Source of the DNA: Paenibacillus sp. MAHUQ-63
GTDB lineage: Bacteria; Bacillota; Bacilli; Paenibacillales; NBRC-103111
Assembly: GCF_028765165.1 (NCBI RefSeq)
Contig: NZ_JARADB010000007.1
Location: 202,219 to 266,218 of the forward strand
Direction of reading: 5' to 3'
DNA: 64,000 bases
The notes under the pieces are model-generated. The model was not told where the DNA came from. It made no database searches and worked only from the letters and a program-made list of their open reading frames with translations. The position numbers were made by a program, and so were the translations under genes. Positions 1 to 7,746 of this stretch are shown here, in pieces (positions within the stretch are counted from its first letter, which is position 1; each line of letters opens with the position of its first letter).

Positions 1-2
1 CC

Positions 3-545
3 GAAGCGTTCGTGGATCAAATCAACTGGCTGAACGGTCTGCCGCTGGTCTTGCTCATGGAAATCGTGGGGATCTGGTTACCGCTTCTTTATCATGCCGT
101 TTATGGACTTTATGTAGCCTATCAAGCACGCAATAACGTGTCCAACTACGGATATTTCCGCAACGTTATGTTCATGCTTCAACGGGTTACGGGCGTCATC
201 ACGTTCCTGTTCGTTGCTTGGCATTTCTTCGAGACTCGTCTGCAAGTTGCTTTCGGCAATGTGGCGCACGAGAATCTCGGTGTGACGATGCATGGTATCG
301 CAACGAATCCTGTGATGTTCACGATCTATGTGATCGGTATCGTTTCTGCGACCTTCCATTTCTGCAACGGTTTGTGGTCGTTCTTCGTTTCCTGGGGTAT
401 CACGGTTGGACCGCGCGCACAGCGTTATTCCTCCATCATTTGGATGGTGCTGTTCGTCGTTATGTCCATCATGTTTATTATGTCGTTGGCAGCATTTACA
501 GATACGCAATTTCAGGTTCCGGTAGAAGCACAAGCGGGGCACTAA
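3..545 (+). CDS. sdhC: Succinate dehydrogenase cytochrome b558 subunit (5' truncated)
   Basis: Membrane anchor and di-heme cytochrome subunit of succinate:menaquinone oxidoreductase (complex II). The reading frame is already open at the window edge, and about 180 residues are present against roughly 200 in Bacillus SdhC, so the N-terminus with the first membrane helix lies upstream. Visible family features are the IWLPLLYHAVYGLYVAY helix, the YFRNVMFMLQRVTGVITF helix, WHFFETR with a candidate heme-ligand His, and the helix FHFCNGLWSFFVSWGITV. A GTG at 12 is in frame but is internal, not the real start. It lies 16 bases before sdhA in the usual sdhCAB order, so the three genes should be one transcript. 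Confidence 0.95.
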   Translation, partial: EAFVDQINWLNGLPLVLLMEIVGIWLPLLYHAVYGLYVAYQARNNVSNYGYFRNVMFMLQRVTGVITFLFVAWHFFETRLQVAFGNVAHENLGVTMHGIATNPVMFTIYVIGIVSATFHFCNGLWSFFVSWGITVGPRAQRYSSIIWMVLFVVMSIMFIMSLAAFTDTQFQVPVEAQAGH

Positions 546-561
546 GGGAGGGTGAACAGAA

Positions 562-2325
562 GTGGCTAATTCGAAAATCATCGTCGTCGGCGGAGGCCTT
601 GCGGGACTCATGGCGACAATTAAAGCAGCGGAAGCCGGAGTTCACGTTCAATTGTTCTCCTTGGTTCCTGTGAAACGTTCCCACTCCGTATGCGCGCAAG
701 GCGGCATTAACGGTGCGGTGAATACCAAAGGTGAAGGTGACTCCACTTGGGAGCACTTTGACGATACTGTTTACGGCGGAGACTTCCTTGCGAATCAACC
801 GCCAGTCAAAGCATTATGCGATGCCGCTCCAGGCATCATTCACTTGATGGACCGGATGGGCGTTATGTTCAACCGTACGCCAGAGGGTCTGCTGGACTTC
901 CGCCGTTTCGGCGGTACTAAATATCACCGTACAGCCTTCGCAGGCGCAACGACAGGGCAGCAGCTCTTGTACGCACTTGACGAGCAAGTACGCCGCTGGG
1001 AAACAGCGGGTCTCGTGACGAAGTTCGAGCATTGGGAATTCCTGGGCTCTGTTATCGATGAAGCCGGCGTATGCCGCGGTATCGCCGCGCAAGATCTGCG
1101 CAGCATGGAAATTCAAACGTTCCCGGCTGATGCGGTTATTTTGGCGACAGGCGGTCCTGGCATTATCTTCGGTAAAACGACGAACTCGGTCATCAACACG
1201 GGTACGGCGGCAAGTGCCGTTTACCAACAAGGCGTTAAATATGCGAACGGCGAGATGATTCAAATTCACCCGACGGCGATCCCGGGCGACGACAAGCTTC
1301 GCTTGATGTCCGAATCCGCGCGCGGTGAAGGCGGTCGGATCTGGACATATAAAGACGGGAAGCCTTGGTACTTCCTCGAAGAGAAATATCCGGCGTACGG
1401 AAACCTCGTGCCTCGTGATATCGCAACGCGCGAAATTTTCTCCGTATGTATCGATCAGAAGCTGGGCATCAACGGCGAGAACATGGTTTACCTCGATCTT
1501 TCCCATAAAGATCCGAAGGAGCTTGATATCAAGCTCGGCGGTATCATGGAAATTTACGAGAAATTCATGGGCGACGACCCGCGCAAAATTCCGATGAAGA
1601 TTTTCCCAGCCGTTCATTACTCCATGGGCGGTATGTGGGTTGACTACAACATGATGACGAACGTCCCGGGCTTGTTCGCTGCCGGCGAGTGTGAGTACCA
1701 GCATCACGGTGCAAACCGTCTGGGTGCGAACTCGCTCGTATCTGCGATCTATGACGGTATGGTGTCCGGTCCCAAAGCGGTTGAGTACATTCGCGGCCTG
1801 GAGAAGCACGCGGACGATACGTCCTCGATCATCTTCGATCGCGAGAAGAAACGCCATCAAGACCGTTACGAAAGCTTGCTTAAAATGAACAGCGGTACGG
1901 AGAACGCCTATGCGCTGCACAAAGAGCTTGGCGATATGATGAACGCGAACATGACCGTTGTTCGTTACAACGATCGTCTGCAAGAAACAATCAACAAGAT
2001 TAAAGACATGAAAGAAAGATACAACAACATCAACATTACGGATACGGCTCGTTGGAACAACCAAGGTGTGGCGTTCACTCGCCAGCTGTGGAACATGTTC
2101 GAGCTTGCCGAAGCGATGACTGTCGGCGCCTTGATGCGTAACGAAAGCCGCGGCGCGCACTACAAGCCGGAATTCCCGGATCGTGACGACGACAATTTCA
2201 TGAAAACGACGATTGCCGATTGGACGCCGGACGGTCCGAAAATCAGCTATGAAGATATTGATGTATCTTTGATTAAACCGCGGAAACGCGACTACTCCAC
2301 GGATAAGAAAAAAGGAGGACATTAA
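562..2325 (+). CDS. sdhA: Succinate dehydrogenase flavoprotein subunit
   Basis: Catalytic subunit that oxidises succinate to fumarate in the TCA cycle and passes electrons to SdhB on the cytoplasmic face of the membrane. It has 587 residues, the usual size for the Bacillus-type enzyme. The N-terminal FAD dinucleotide-binding motif GGGLAGLMATIKAAEAG is followed by RSHSVCAQGGINGAV, which holds the histidine that covalently binds FAD in this family. HPTAIPG and SARGEGGRIW are the substrate-site segments, and HYSMGG, GECEYQHHGANRLGANSL and the capping C-terminal helical domain follow. The GTG start at 562 is preceded by GGGAGG at 546-551. Start spacing and context agree with the sdhC-A-B operon. 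Confidence 0.98.
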   Translation: MANSKIIVVGGGLAGLMATIKAAEAGVHVQLFSLVPVKRSHSVCAQGGINGAVNTKGEGDSTWEHFDDTVYGGDFLANQPPVKALCDAAPGIIHLMDRMGVMFNRTPEGLLDFRRFGGTKYHRTAFAGATTGQQLLYALDEQVRRWETAGLVTKFEHWEFLGSVIDEAGVCRGIAAQDLRSMEIQTFPADAVILATGGPGIIFGKTTNSVINTGTAASAVYQQGVKYANGEMIQIHPTAIPGDDKLRLMSESARGEGGRIWTYKDGKPWYFLEEKYPAYGNLVPRDIATREIFSVCIDQKLGINGENMVYLDLSHKDPKELDIKLGGIMEIYEKFMGDDPRKIPMKIFPAVHYSMGGMWVDYNMMTNVPGLFAAGECEYQHHGANRLGANSLVSAIYDGMVSGPKAVEYIRGLEKHADDTSSIIFDREKKRHQDRYESLLKMNSGTENAYALHKELGDMMNANMTVVRYNDRLQETINKIKDMKERYNNINITDTARWNNQGVAFTRQLWNMFELAEAMTVGALMRNESRGAHYKPEFPDRDDDNFMKTTIADWTPDGPKISYEDIDVSLIKPRKRDYSTDKKKGGH

Positions 2326-2327
2326 TC

Positions 2328-3092
2328 ATGGCTGAGACACAAAGCGCACAAAAAACCGTGAAGTTTATCGTGACTCGTCAAGAGAGTCCGGATTCCAAAC
2401 CTTATACCGAGGAATTTGAAATTCCATACCGCCCGAACATGAACGTGATCAGCGGTTTGATGGAAGTTCAACGGAATCCTAAGAATGCCCGCGGCGAAAA
2501 AACGACGCCGGTCTGCTGGGAATCCAACTGTCTGGAGGAAGTGTGCGGCGCCTGCTCCATGGTCATTAACGGCAAACCGCGCCAAGCTTGCTCGGCGTTG
2601 ATCGATAAGCTAGAGCAGCCGGTTCGCGTAGCTCCGATGAGTACGTTCCCGGTTATGCGTGACCTTGTCATCGACCGCGGACGTATGTTCAACGCATTGA
2701 AGAAAGTGAAAGCGTGGGTTCCGATCGACGGTACGTACGATCTCGGTCCTGGACCGCGGATGGCGGAGTCCAAGCGTCAATGGGCTTACGAGCTTTCCAA
2801 ATGTATGACATGCGGCGTTTGTCTGGAGTCTTGCCCGAACGTCAATGACAAGAACTCCTTCATCGGACCTGCTGCCATCTCCCAAGTTCGTTTGTTCAAT
2901 GCTCATCCGACGGGTGAAATGAACAAAGACGAGCGTTTGGATGCGCTGATGACGGACGGCGGTATCGAAGGCTGCGGTAACTCGCAGAACTGCGTACGCT
3001 CCTGTCCGAAAGGCATTCCGCTCACGACGTCCATTGCGGCGATGAATGCAGATTCGACGAAACATCTGTTCAAGAAATGGTTAGGCGTGTAA
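2328..3092 (+). CDS. sdhB: Succinate dehydrogenase iron-sulfur subunit
   Basis: Electron-transfer subunit linking the SdhA flavin to the SdhC heme and menaquinone. Its 254 residues match the Bacillus protein. The N-terminal ferredoxin domain carries the [2Fe-2S] ligands in CWESNCLEEVCGACSM with a distal Cys in PRQAC. The C-terminal domain has the [4Fe-4S] motif CMTCGVCLESCP and the [3Fe-4S]-type segment CGNSQNCVRSCPKG. It starts two bases after the sdhA stop codon with AAGGAGG inside the end of sdhA, so translation is probably coupled. A strong terminator follows, so sdhB is the last gene of the operon. Confidence 0.98.
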   Translation: MAETQSAQKTVKFIVTRQESPDSKPYTEEFEIPYRPNMNVISGLMEVQRNPKNARGEKTTPVCWESNCLEEVCGACSMVINGKPRQACSALIDKLEQPVRVAPMSTFPVMRDLVIDRGRMFNALKKVKAWVPIDGTYDLGPGPRMAESKRQWAYELSKCMTCGVCLESCPNVNDKNSFIGPAAISQVRLFNAHPTGEMNKDERLDALMTDGGIEGCGNSQNCVRSCPKGIPLTTSIAAMNADSTKHLFKKWLGV

Positions 3093-3108
3093 GCCGAACT
3101 ATGAATAT

Positions 3109-3146
3109 AGCCCGATACCCTGTGCGCAGGGTGTCGGGCTTTTTTG
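3109..3146 (+). terminator. Intrinsic terminator of sdhCAB
   Basis: An 11-bp GC-rich stem (AGCCCGATACCC pairing with GGGTGTCGGGCT, one G-T pair) with loop TGTGCGCA is followed by six T. It lies 17 bases after the sdhB stop. Confidence 0.93.
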
Positions 3147-3600
3147 CGGGTTCCGACGGCTGGTTTTCTCCCTTGGACAGACGCAAACGTGCGTGCGGTG
3201 CAGTGCAGCGCAGTGCAGATCAGTGCAGGTTACTTTCGTGAGGTCCACCTGACCCGGCTAACGGACTCAGACGTCCTTATTTGATGTTTAATGGTCTGGA
3301 TGCGAACGTAACGGACACCCGTGCGCTTATTTGCCTGTTCGGGAGCAGGTTTGGTCCGGAAAGCGGCAAATAAGGTCACGGGTGTCCGTTAGCAACGAAA
3401 CGAGGCGTTTTTCGTGAGGTTAGCGGCTGCTGTGTCCGTTAGATTTATTAAGATGTCGGGAGGCGGCTAACTCCAGATAATTTTTATATGGATAGCTGAC
3501 ATGATGGAAGTGGAAGTGGATGAATGTATTATTGAGACTCATTTTTTGCAGCGTTTTATGTTATGTTACATTACATATTTTAGTTGAAAAATGCTTATAT
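3147..3600. repeat. Gene-free spacer with TAACGGACAC palindromic repeat
   Basis: No coding sequence is supported here. Bases 3195-3229 hold a short GTGCAG/CAGTGCAG iteration. Bases 3309-3392 form a long imperfect inverted repeat. The left arm reads TAACGGACACCCGTG then TTATTTGCC, and the right arm reads GGCAAATAAGG then CACGGGTGTCCGTTA. Single half-elements (CTAACGGACTC at 3259, TGTCCGTTAG near 3431) flank it. The same arm sequences recur at 13.8-14.3 kb and 26.2-26.3 kb in this window, so this is a dispersed intergenic repeat family. Its orientation and length suggest a REP/MITE-like element rather than a terminator, because there is no T run. Confidence 0.75.
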
Positions 3601-3621
3601 AAAATATTGATGTAATATATA

Positions 3622-3650
3622 TTGACATATAACTTGGATGTCAGTATGAT
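3622..3650 (+). promoter_or_regulatory. Sigma-A-type promoter of the riboswitch-controlled ABC operon
   Basis: A perfect TTGACA (3622-3627), a 17-bp spacer and TATGAT (3645-3650). Transcription should start near 3657, just upstream of the riboswitch aptamer. Confidence 0.85.
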
Positions 3651-3674
3651 AAAGACAAAAGTAAGAGGCGCTAA

Positions 3675-3827
3675 CAACCACATAGCAAATTGTTTTCTAG
3701 GGTTCCGCGGTAGATGAAGGCTGCCGGTCCGGTCCAAGAGAAGACACACGGCGGAGAAGGTCGCCGTGCACACGGAGGGACAAAAGCCCGGGAGGATATC
3801 AGAACATGATATCGTTCCGGGTTTTTC
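3675..3827 (+). promoter_or_regulatory. Guanidine-I (ykkC) riboswitch with terminator platform
   Basis: The leader carries the conserved ykkC blocks in order: TTCTAGGGTTCCG (3695-3707), GGTCCAAGAG (3731-3740) and ACACGGAGGGACAAAAGCC ending in CGGGAGG (to about 3795). They match the class I guanidine aptamer as I know it. Immediately overlapping is a terminator: CCCGGGAGGATATC (3787-3800) can pair with GATATCGTTCCGGG followed by TTTTTCTTTTT (to about 3832). Sequestration of the AAAAGCCCGGG segment in the ligand-bound aptamer would block the terminator, so this should be an ON switch for the ABC transporter downstream. Subtypes of the ykkC class that bind ppGpp or PRPP are the main alternative. 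Confidence 0.87.
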
Positions 3828-3861
3828 TTTTTATCAATGTAAAGGGAGAGGGAGAATCCGA

Positions 3862-4887
3862 ATGAGACAAAAAATGATAGTTCTGATGATGGCGTTGTTA
3901 TTGGCGTTAACGGTAGTGAGCGGCTGCACGAGCAAAGAGGCGGCCAGCGGGGCGGCGGGCGGCGGCGGTAACCAACCGATTAAATTGGCGCTCAGTCCAT
4001 GGCCTGGCTGGTTTGTCTGGTACTTGGTCAAAGAGAAAGGCTTCTTCGAGAAGAACGGTGTGAATGTAGATTTGGTATGGTTCCCTGTGTATAGCGATTC
4101 CTTATCCGCGCTTGCTTCCGGGAAAGTCGATGCGAACAGCCAAACGTTAAGCGATACGCTGGCTCCGGCGAGCAAGGGCATTCCGCTCAAAGCCGTATTG
4201 GTGAACGATAACTCCAACGGCGGGGACGGCATCGTCGTGAAGCCCGGCATTAACTCTCTGAAGGAACTCAAAGGGAAGAAAGTGGCGACAGAGCTGGGGA
4301 CCGTCGATCATCTCCTGATGCTGACCGCCCTTGAGAAAGAAGGTCTTGCGGAGAAGGACGTCGCTTACACGAACATGACAGTAAACGATGCAGGTCCGGC
4401 ATTTATTTCAGGCAACTTGGACGGAGCTGTGCTATGGGAGCCGTTCTTGAGCAAAGCGATTGCGGAAGGCAAGGGCAAGCTGCTCTTCTCCTCCAAGGAT
4501 ACGCCGGGTCTTATTCCCGATCTGCTCGTCTTCAAAGAAGAGATTACGAAGAACCGCCCGGACGATGTGAAGAAAATTTTGCACGCCTGGTTCGATGCTC
4601 TGGACTACTGGCAAGCGAATCCGGAAGAGTCTTTGCAGATTATGGCCAAAGCGGCGGAGACGCCGTTGGATGAATATAAGGCCGGTGTAAACAGCGTGAA
4701 GATTTTCCAACTGGAAGATAATATCAAGGCTTTCCAGAAAGGTGAGACTTACAGCTCCCTTCATTACACTTCGCAGAAAACAGCCGAGTTCTTGAAAGGC
4801 TTGGAGATGCTGTCGACCATTCCGAAGGCGGAGAGCTTCCTGGACGGACATTTCGTTGAGGAAGTGCAGAAGGAGCGCAAGAAATAA
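3862..4887 (+). CDS. ABC transporter substrate-binding lipoprotein, NMT1/SsuA-type (guanidine importer candidate)
   Basis: Extracellular solute receptor of an ABC importer. The 341-residue protein starts with a lipoprotein signal peptide: basic MRQK, a hydrophobic stretch, then lipobox VSGC with Cys at about residue 21. A Gly/Ala-rich linker leads to the periplasmic-binding-protein type II fold typical of nitrate/sulfonate/taurine receptors (LALSPWPGWFVWYLVKEKGF, GKKVATELGTVDH, DGAVLWEPFLSKA). I chose ATG 3862, preceded by GGGAGAGGGAG at 3844-3854. A longer frame from 3766 would begin inside the riboswitch and is rejected. Because a guanidine-I riboswitch controls it, guanidine or a guanidinylated compound is the likeliest ligand, though the family alone would suggest sulfonate or nitrate. 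Confidence 0.9.
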   Translation: MRQKMIVLMMALLLALTVVSGCTSKEAASGAAGGGGNQPIKLALSPWPGWFVWYLVKEKGFFEKNGVNVDLVWFPVYSDSLSALASGKVDANSQTLSDTLAPASKGIPLKAVLVNDNSNGGDGIVVKPGINSLKELKGKKVATELGTVDHLLMLTALEKEGLAEKDVAYTNMTVNDAGPAFISGNLDGAVLWEPFLSKAIAEGKGKLLFSSKDTPGLIPDLLVFKEEITKNRPDDVKKILHAWFDALDYWQANPEESLQIMAKAAETPLDEYKAGVNSVKIFQLEDNIKAFQKGETYSSLHYTSQKTAEFLKGLEMLSTIPKAESFLDGHFVEEVQKERKK

Positions 4888-4906
4888 AAGGCGAGTGAGG
4901 TGCTCT

Positions 4907-5725
4907 ATGGAGACGACTATGAAAAAAAGACGCAAACCCGCGTTATTCGCCATACGGGGTGACATTAAGCGCAGCACCTACGTATCGGGCATCGTATTGA
5001 CGGTTGCCTTGGCGATCGTGTTCTGGAGCGTGCTCAGTTATGGCAGCTTCGTTAACCGCGCATTTCTGCCGACACCCGATGCCGTCCTTCGCCAGTTAGC
5101 CATTCAGCTGCAGAGCTCGGTGTTCTGGCATCATGTCGGCATCAGCATCTTCCGGGTGGGAGCCGGCTTCCTGCTCGCTTGCTTGCTCGGTATTCCGCTC
5201 GGGATTCTTGCGGGGACGTTCCGGTACGCCGAAGCGCTGCTTGTTCCGCCGACGGAGTTCATCCGGTACATGCCGGCTACCGCTTTTATTCCGCTGATCA
5301 TGGTATGGGCGGGGATCGGGGAATGGGCGAAAGTGATCGTCATCTTCATCGGGTGCTTTTTCCAGCTCATGCTGATGGTGGCGGATAATACGCGTTCGGT
5401 ATCCAATGATTTGCTGCAAACATCGTACACGTTAGGAGCGAACCGCTGGCAAGCCATTGAGAAGGTGCTGATCCCTGCACTGCTGCCGGATCTAATGAAT
5501 ACGCTGCGGTTAATTATCGGCTGGGCTTGGACTTATCTGGTTGTGGCGGAGCTGGTAGCGGCCAGCAGCGGGTTGGGCTTCTCCATTATGAAGGCGCAGC
5601 GGTTTCTCAATACGGATCAAATTTTTGTCGGCATTCTTGTCATCGGCCTGCTTGGTCTGCTGACGGATCGCTCATTCGCATATTGCCACCGCAGATTTTT
5701 CCCATGGTTGGAAGGAGGCCGTTAA
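4907..5725 (+). CDS. ABC transporter permease, SsuC/TauC type
   Basis: Transmembrane channel subunit of the importer encoded with its neighbours. It has 272 residues with about six hydrophobic helices (first at residues ~27-45, VSGIVLTVALAIVFWSVLS). The binding-protein-dependent permease signature follows the EAA loop form: TSYTLGANRWQAIEKVLIPALLPDL, where the cytoplasmic loop contacts the ATPase. It starts 19 bases after the receptor gene. I chose ATG 4907, with GTGAGG six bases upstream; the longer frame from 4856 overlaps the receptor. ATG 4919 is a possible alternative. The gene overlaps nothing and is followed directly by the ATPase gene. Confidence 0.92.
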   Translation: METTMKKRRKPALFAIRGDIKRSTYVSGIVLTVALAIVFWSVLSYGSFVNRAFLPTPDAVLRQLAIQLQSSVFWHHVGISIFRVGAGFLLACLLGIPLGILAGTFRYAEALLVPPTEFIRYMPATAFIPLIMVWAGIGEWAKVIVIFIGCFFQLMLMVADNTRSVSNDLLQTSYTLGANRWQAIEKVLIPALLPDLMNTLRLIIGWAWTYLVVAELVAASSGLGFSIMKAQRFLNTDQIFVGILVIGLLGLLTDRSFAYCHRRFFPWLEGGR

Positions 5726-5726
5726 C

Positions 5727-6536
5727 ATGATGCATGCATTACGAGTGGAAGCTTCTATGGACCAAGTTACGGCGGAGACCAAGATTAAAGCTGTCGACGT
5801 CTCCAAAGTCTACAGCACGAAGAAATCGCAGTTCGTTGCGCTCGACAGCGTATCCTTTCATATAAACGCTCATGAGTTTGTCAGCTTCGTCGGCCCTTCC
5901 GGCTGCGGCAAATCCTCCCTCCTGCGCATACTTGCAGGCTTGGAAACGATGACGAGCGGAACGCTCACCGTCTCAGGCCACGATATTGACGGACCCGGCG
6001 CCGACCGCGGGATGGTATTTCAGTCGTATACGCTGTTCCCATGGCTGTCAGTAAGGGAGAACATTGAGTTCGGCTTGACGTTGAAAGGTGTGCCCCTATT
6101 CGAGAAGAGGGCGATCGCCGATCACTTCATGGAGATGGTCGGTCTGCAGAAGTTCGCCCGCTCGCTGCCTAAGGAGCTCTCCGGAGGCATGAAGCAGCGG
6201 GTGGCCATTGCGCGTGCGCTGGCGAATAACCCGGAGGTGCTCCTGATGGATGAGCCTTTCGGGGCACTCGATCCGCAGACCAAGAACGCGATGCAGGAGC
6301 TGCTGCTGCGCATCTGGGAGAAGGAGAAGACGACCGTCGTCTTCATCACGCACGATATCGAGGAGGCGATCTTCCTCTCTCAGCGCGTCTATGTGATGCA
6401 GGCGCATCCCGGTACGATTCGCAAGGAGATCGTCATTCCCCGCGGGCTGCGGGACGTGGAGGACGTGAAAGATTCCGATGCCTTCCTCAAATTGAAGAAG
6501 CAGATCATTTCCTTGATCGGGCATCACGAGGAATGA
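5727..6536 (+). CDS. ABC transporter ATP-binding protein, SsuB/TauB type
   Basis: Cytoplasmic ATPase that powers the importer. The 269-residue protein has Walker A GPSGCGKSS (~residue 64), a Q-loop at VFQSYTLFPW, the ABC signature LSGGMKQRVAIARAL, Walker B VLLMDEPFGALD and the H-loop FITHDIEEA. The start is ATG 5727 with GGAGG at 5714-5718, one base after the permease stop region. It completes a receptor-permease-ATPase operon under the riboswitch at 3.7 kb. No guanidine carboxylase or hydrolase gene is adjacent, so the catabolic partner would have to be elsewhere. No clear terminator is visible before the next promoter. Confidence 0.94.
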   Translation: MMHALRVEASMDQVTAETKIKAVDVSKVYSTKKSQFVALDSVSFHINAHEFVSFVGPSGCGKSSLLRILAGLETMTSGTLTVSGHDIDGPGADRGMVFQSYTLFPWLSVRENIEFGLTLKGVPLFEKRAIADHFMEMVGLQKFARSLPKELSGGMKQRVAIARALANNPEVLLMDEPFGALDPQTKNAMQELLLRIWEKEKTTVVFITHDIEEAIFLSQRVYVMQAHPGTIRKEIVIPRGLRDVEDVKDSDAFLKLKKQIISLIGHHEE

Positions 6537-6574
6537 AAACGGACTTGATCTGTGGGATAGAAAGTGAACCTTCA

Positions 6575-6602
6575 TTGACGAGCGCTTGACTTCTCCGATA
6601 AA
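6575..6602 (+). promoter_or_regulatory. Candidate promoter of the LacI-family gene, with a cre-like site downstream
   Basis: TTGACG (6575-6580), 16 bp, GATAAA (6597-6602). At 6608-6621, between promoter and start codon, TGAAAGCGTCAGAA matches the left half of the catabolite-responsive element well, so CcpA-type control is possible but unproven. Confidence 0.5.
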
Positions 6603-6637
6603 ATGAGTGAAAGCGTCAGAAGGATGAGGGAAGTCTA

Positions 6638-7696
6638 GTGAACAAAAATAAACAGCCCACGATCATCGATGTGGCTTCGGAGGCCGGCGTCTCGATTGCC
6701 ACGGTTTCGAATGTAATTAACCGCCGGAAAGTGCCGATGGCACCCGAGACGATCCGCAAAGTAGAAGAAGCGGTAGCTCGTCTGGGTTACCGGCGCAATG
6801 TGATGGCAACCAATTTGAGCCGTCGCAGATCCTATGAGCTGGGGTTGATCATTCCGCATTTCGGCGGCTATTATGGCCGGTTTGCGGAGCAGCTGGAGCA
6901 GAAGGTGCATCAGTACGGCTATCACTTATCGGTCTTCTCAGCCGCGGGCATGGACCCGGAGATCGAGCAGCGGCATCTGGAGCACTTGCTGCAGCGAAGA
7001 GTCGACGGCTTGGTCAGCCATGGTTTGGCGATGAGCATGCATTCGACGCAGCAGTTGGTCGGCGAGGGCACGCCGCTCGTCATCTTCAACGGCTGGGGGT
7101 GGCCGAGCGATATCGTCAAGCTGGCGGTCAATTTGGATTTTGCGAAAGCTTCCTCCGAAGCGGTGCGGCACTTCCTCGATAAAGGCTGCCGCTCTGTCAT
7201 TTATGCCGGTAGACGCATGGGGATGGGCGCTAACGAGCAGCGTATCCAGGGATTCCTGGGCGGCCTCGGCGAGCGGGAGGATGAGGTGGTGCATGCCCTT
7301 TTGGATGCAGGTGAGCTTGGCGTTGCCGGTATTCTGGATGAAGCGCTGCGCTTGAGCGGTGATAGACGGCCTATCGGTATTTATACGTTTAATGATGCGA
7401 TGGCGTTAGAAATATTGGCGGTATGCCACGAACGGGGAATCCGCGTGCCGGAGGACGTACAGCTGATCGGCATGGACAATGAGCTGTATTCCAAGGCCAG
7501 CTTCCCGTCTATAACGAGCTTCGAGATGCCGGTTGATTTGCAAACGAGCTTGGTCGCAGCCTTTCTTATGCGAGATATTGGGGAAGAGTTGGACGAGACG
7601 AACTCACAGCTGCTGGATGCTTACTTGCCCCATGTTGCTGGACATGAGCTTCTTATAGATTTGGAAATGATCGTGCGGAAGTCGACCGGACAATGA
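6638..7696 (+). CDS. LacI/GalR-family transcriptional regulator
   Basis: DNA-binding repressor with a sugar-type effector domain, 352 residues. The N-terminal helix-turn-helix is TIIDVASEAGVSIATVSNV, followed by the hinge-helix region (VEEAVARLGYRRNVMATNLS). The rest is a periplasmic-binding-protein-like effector and dimerisation domain with LGLIIPHFGGYYGRF, GIYTFNDAMALEIL and the typical C-terminal motif VQLIGMDNELYSKASFPSITSF. The GTG start at 6638 is preceded by ATGAGGGA. It has its own promoter, so it is probably not part of the ABC operon. No sugar gene is adjacent; its target cannot be named from context. Confidence 0.9.
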   Translation: MNKNKQPTIIDVASEAGVSIATVSNVINRRKVPMAPETIRKVEEAVARLGYRRNVMATNLSRRRSYELGLIIPHFGGYYGRFAEQLEQKVHQYGYHLSVFSAAGMDPEIEQRHLEHLLQRRVDGLVSHGLAMSMHSTQQLVGEGTPLVIFNGWGWPSDIVKLAVNLDFAKASSEAVRHFLDKGCRSVIYAGRRMGMGANEQRIQGFLGGLGEREDEVVHALLDAGELGVAGILDEALRLSGDRRPIGIYTFNDAMALEILAVCHERGIRVPEDVQLIGMDNELYSKASFPSITSFEMPVDLQTSLVAAFLMRDIGEELDETNSQLLDAYLPHVAGHELLIDLEMIVRKSTGQ

Positions 7697-7702
7697 TATA
7701 GA

Positions 7703-7746
7703 AAGACCATGGACCGCTCGGCGGAGGGATCCATGGTCTTTTTTAG
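7703..7746. terminator. Shared terminator between LacI gene and CDF gene
   Basis: AAGACCATGGA (7703-7713) pairs with TCCATGGTCTT, followed by five T on the + strand and preceded by A residues that give T on the minus strand. It separates two convergent genes and overlaps the last codon of the CDF gene. Confidence 0.85.

Noticed and set aside
3766..3861. N-terminal extension of the ABC receptor gene
   Set aside because: It would be translated from inside the riboswitch and terminator; the ATG at 3862 has a ribosome site and a clean lipoprotein signal.
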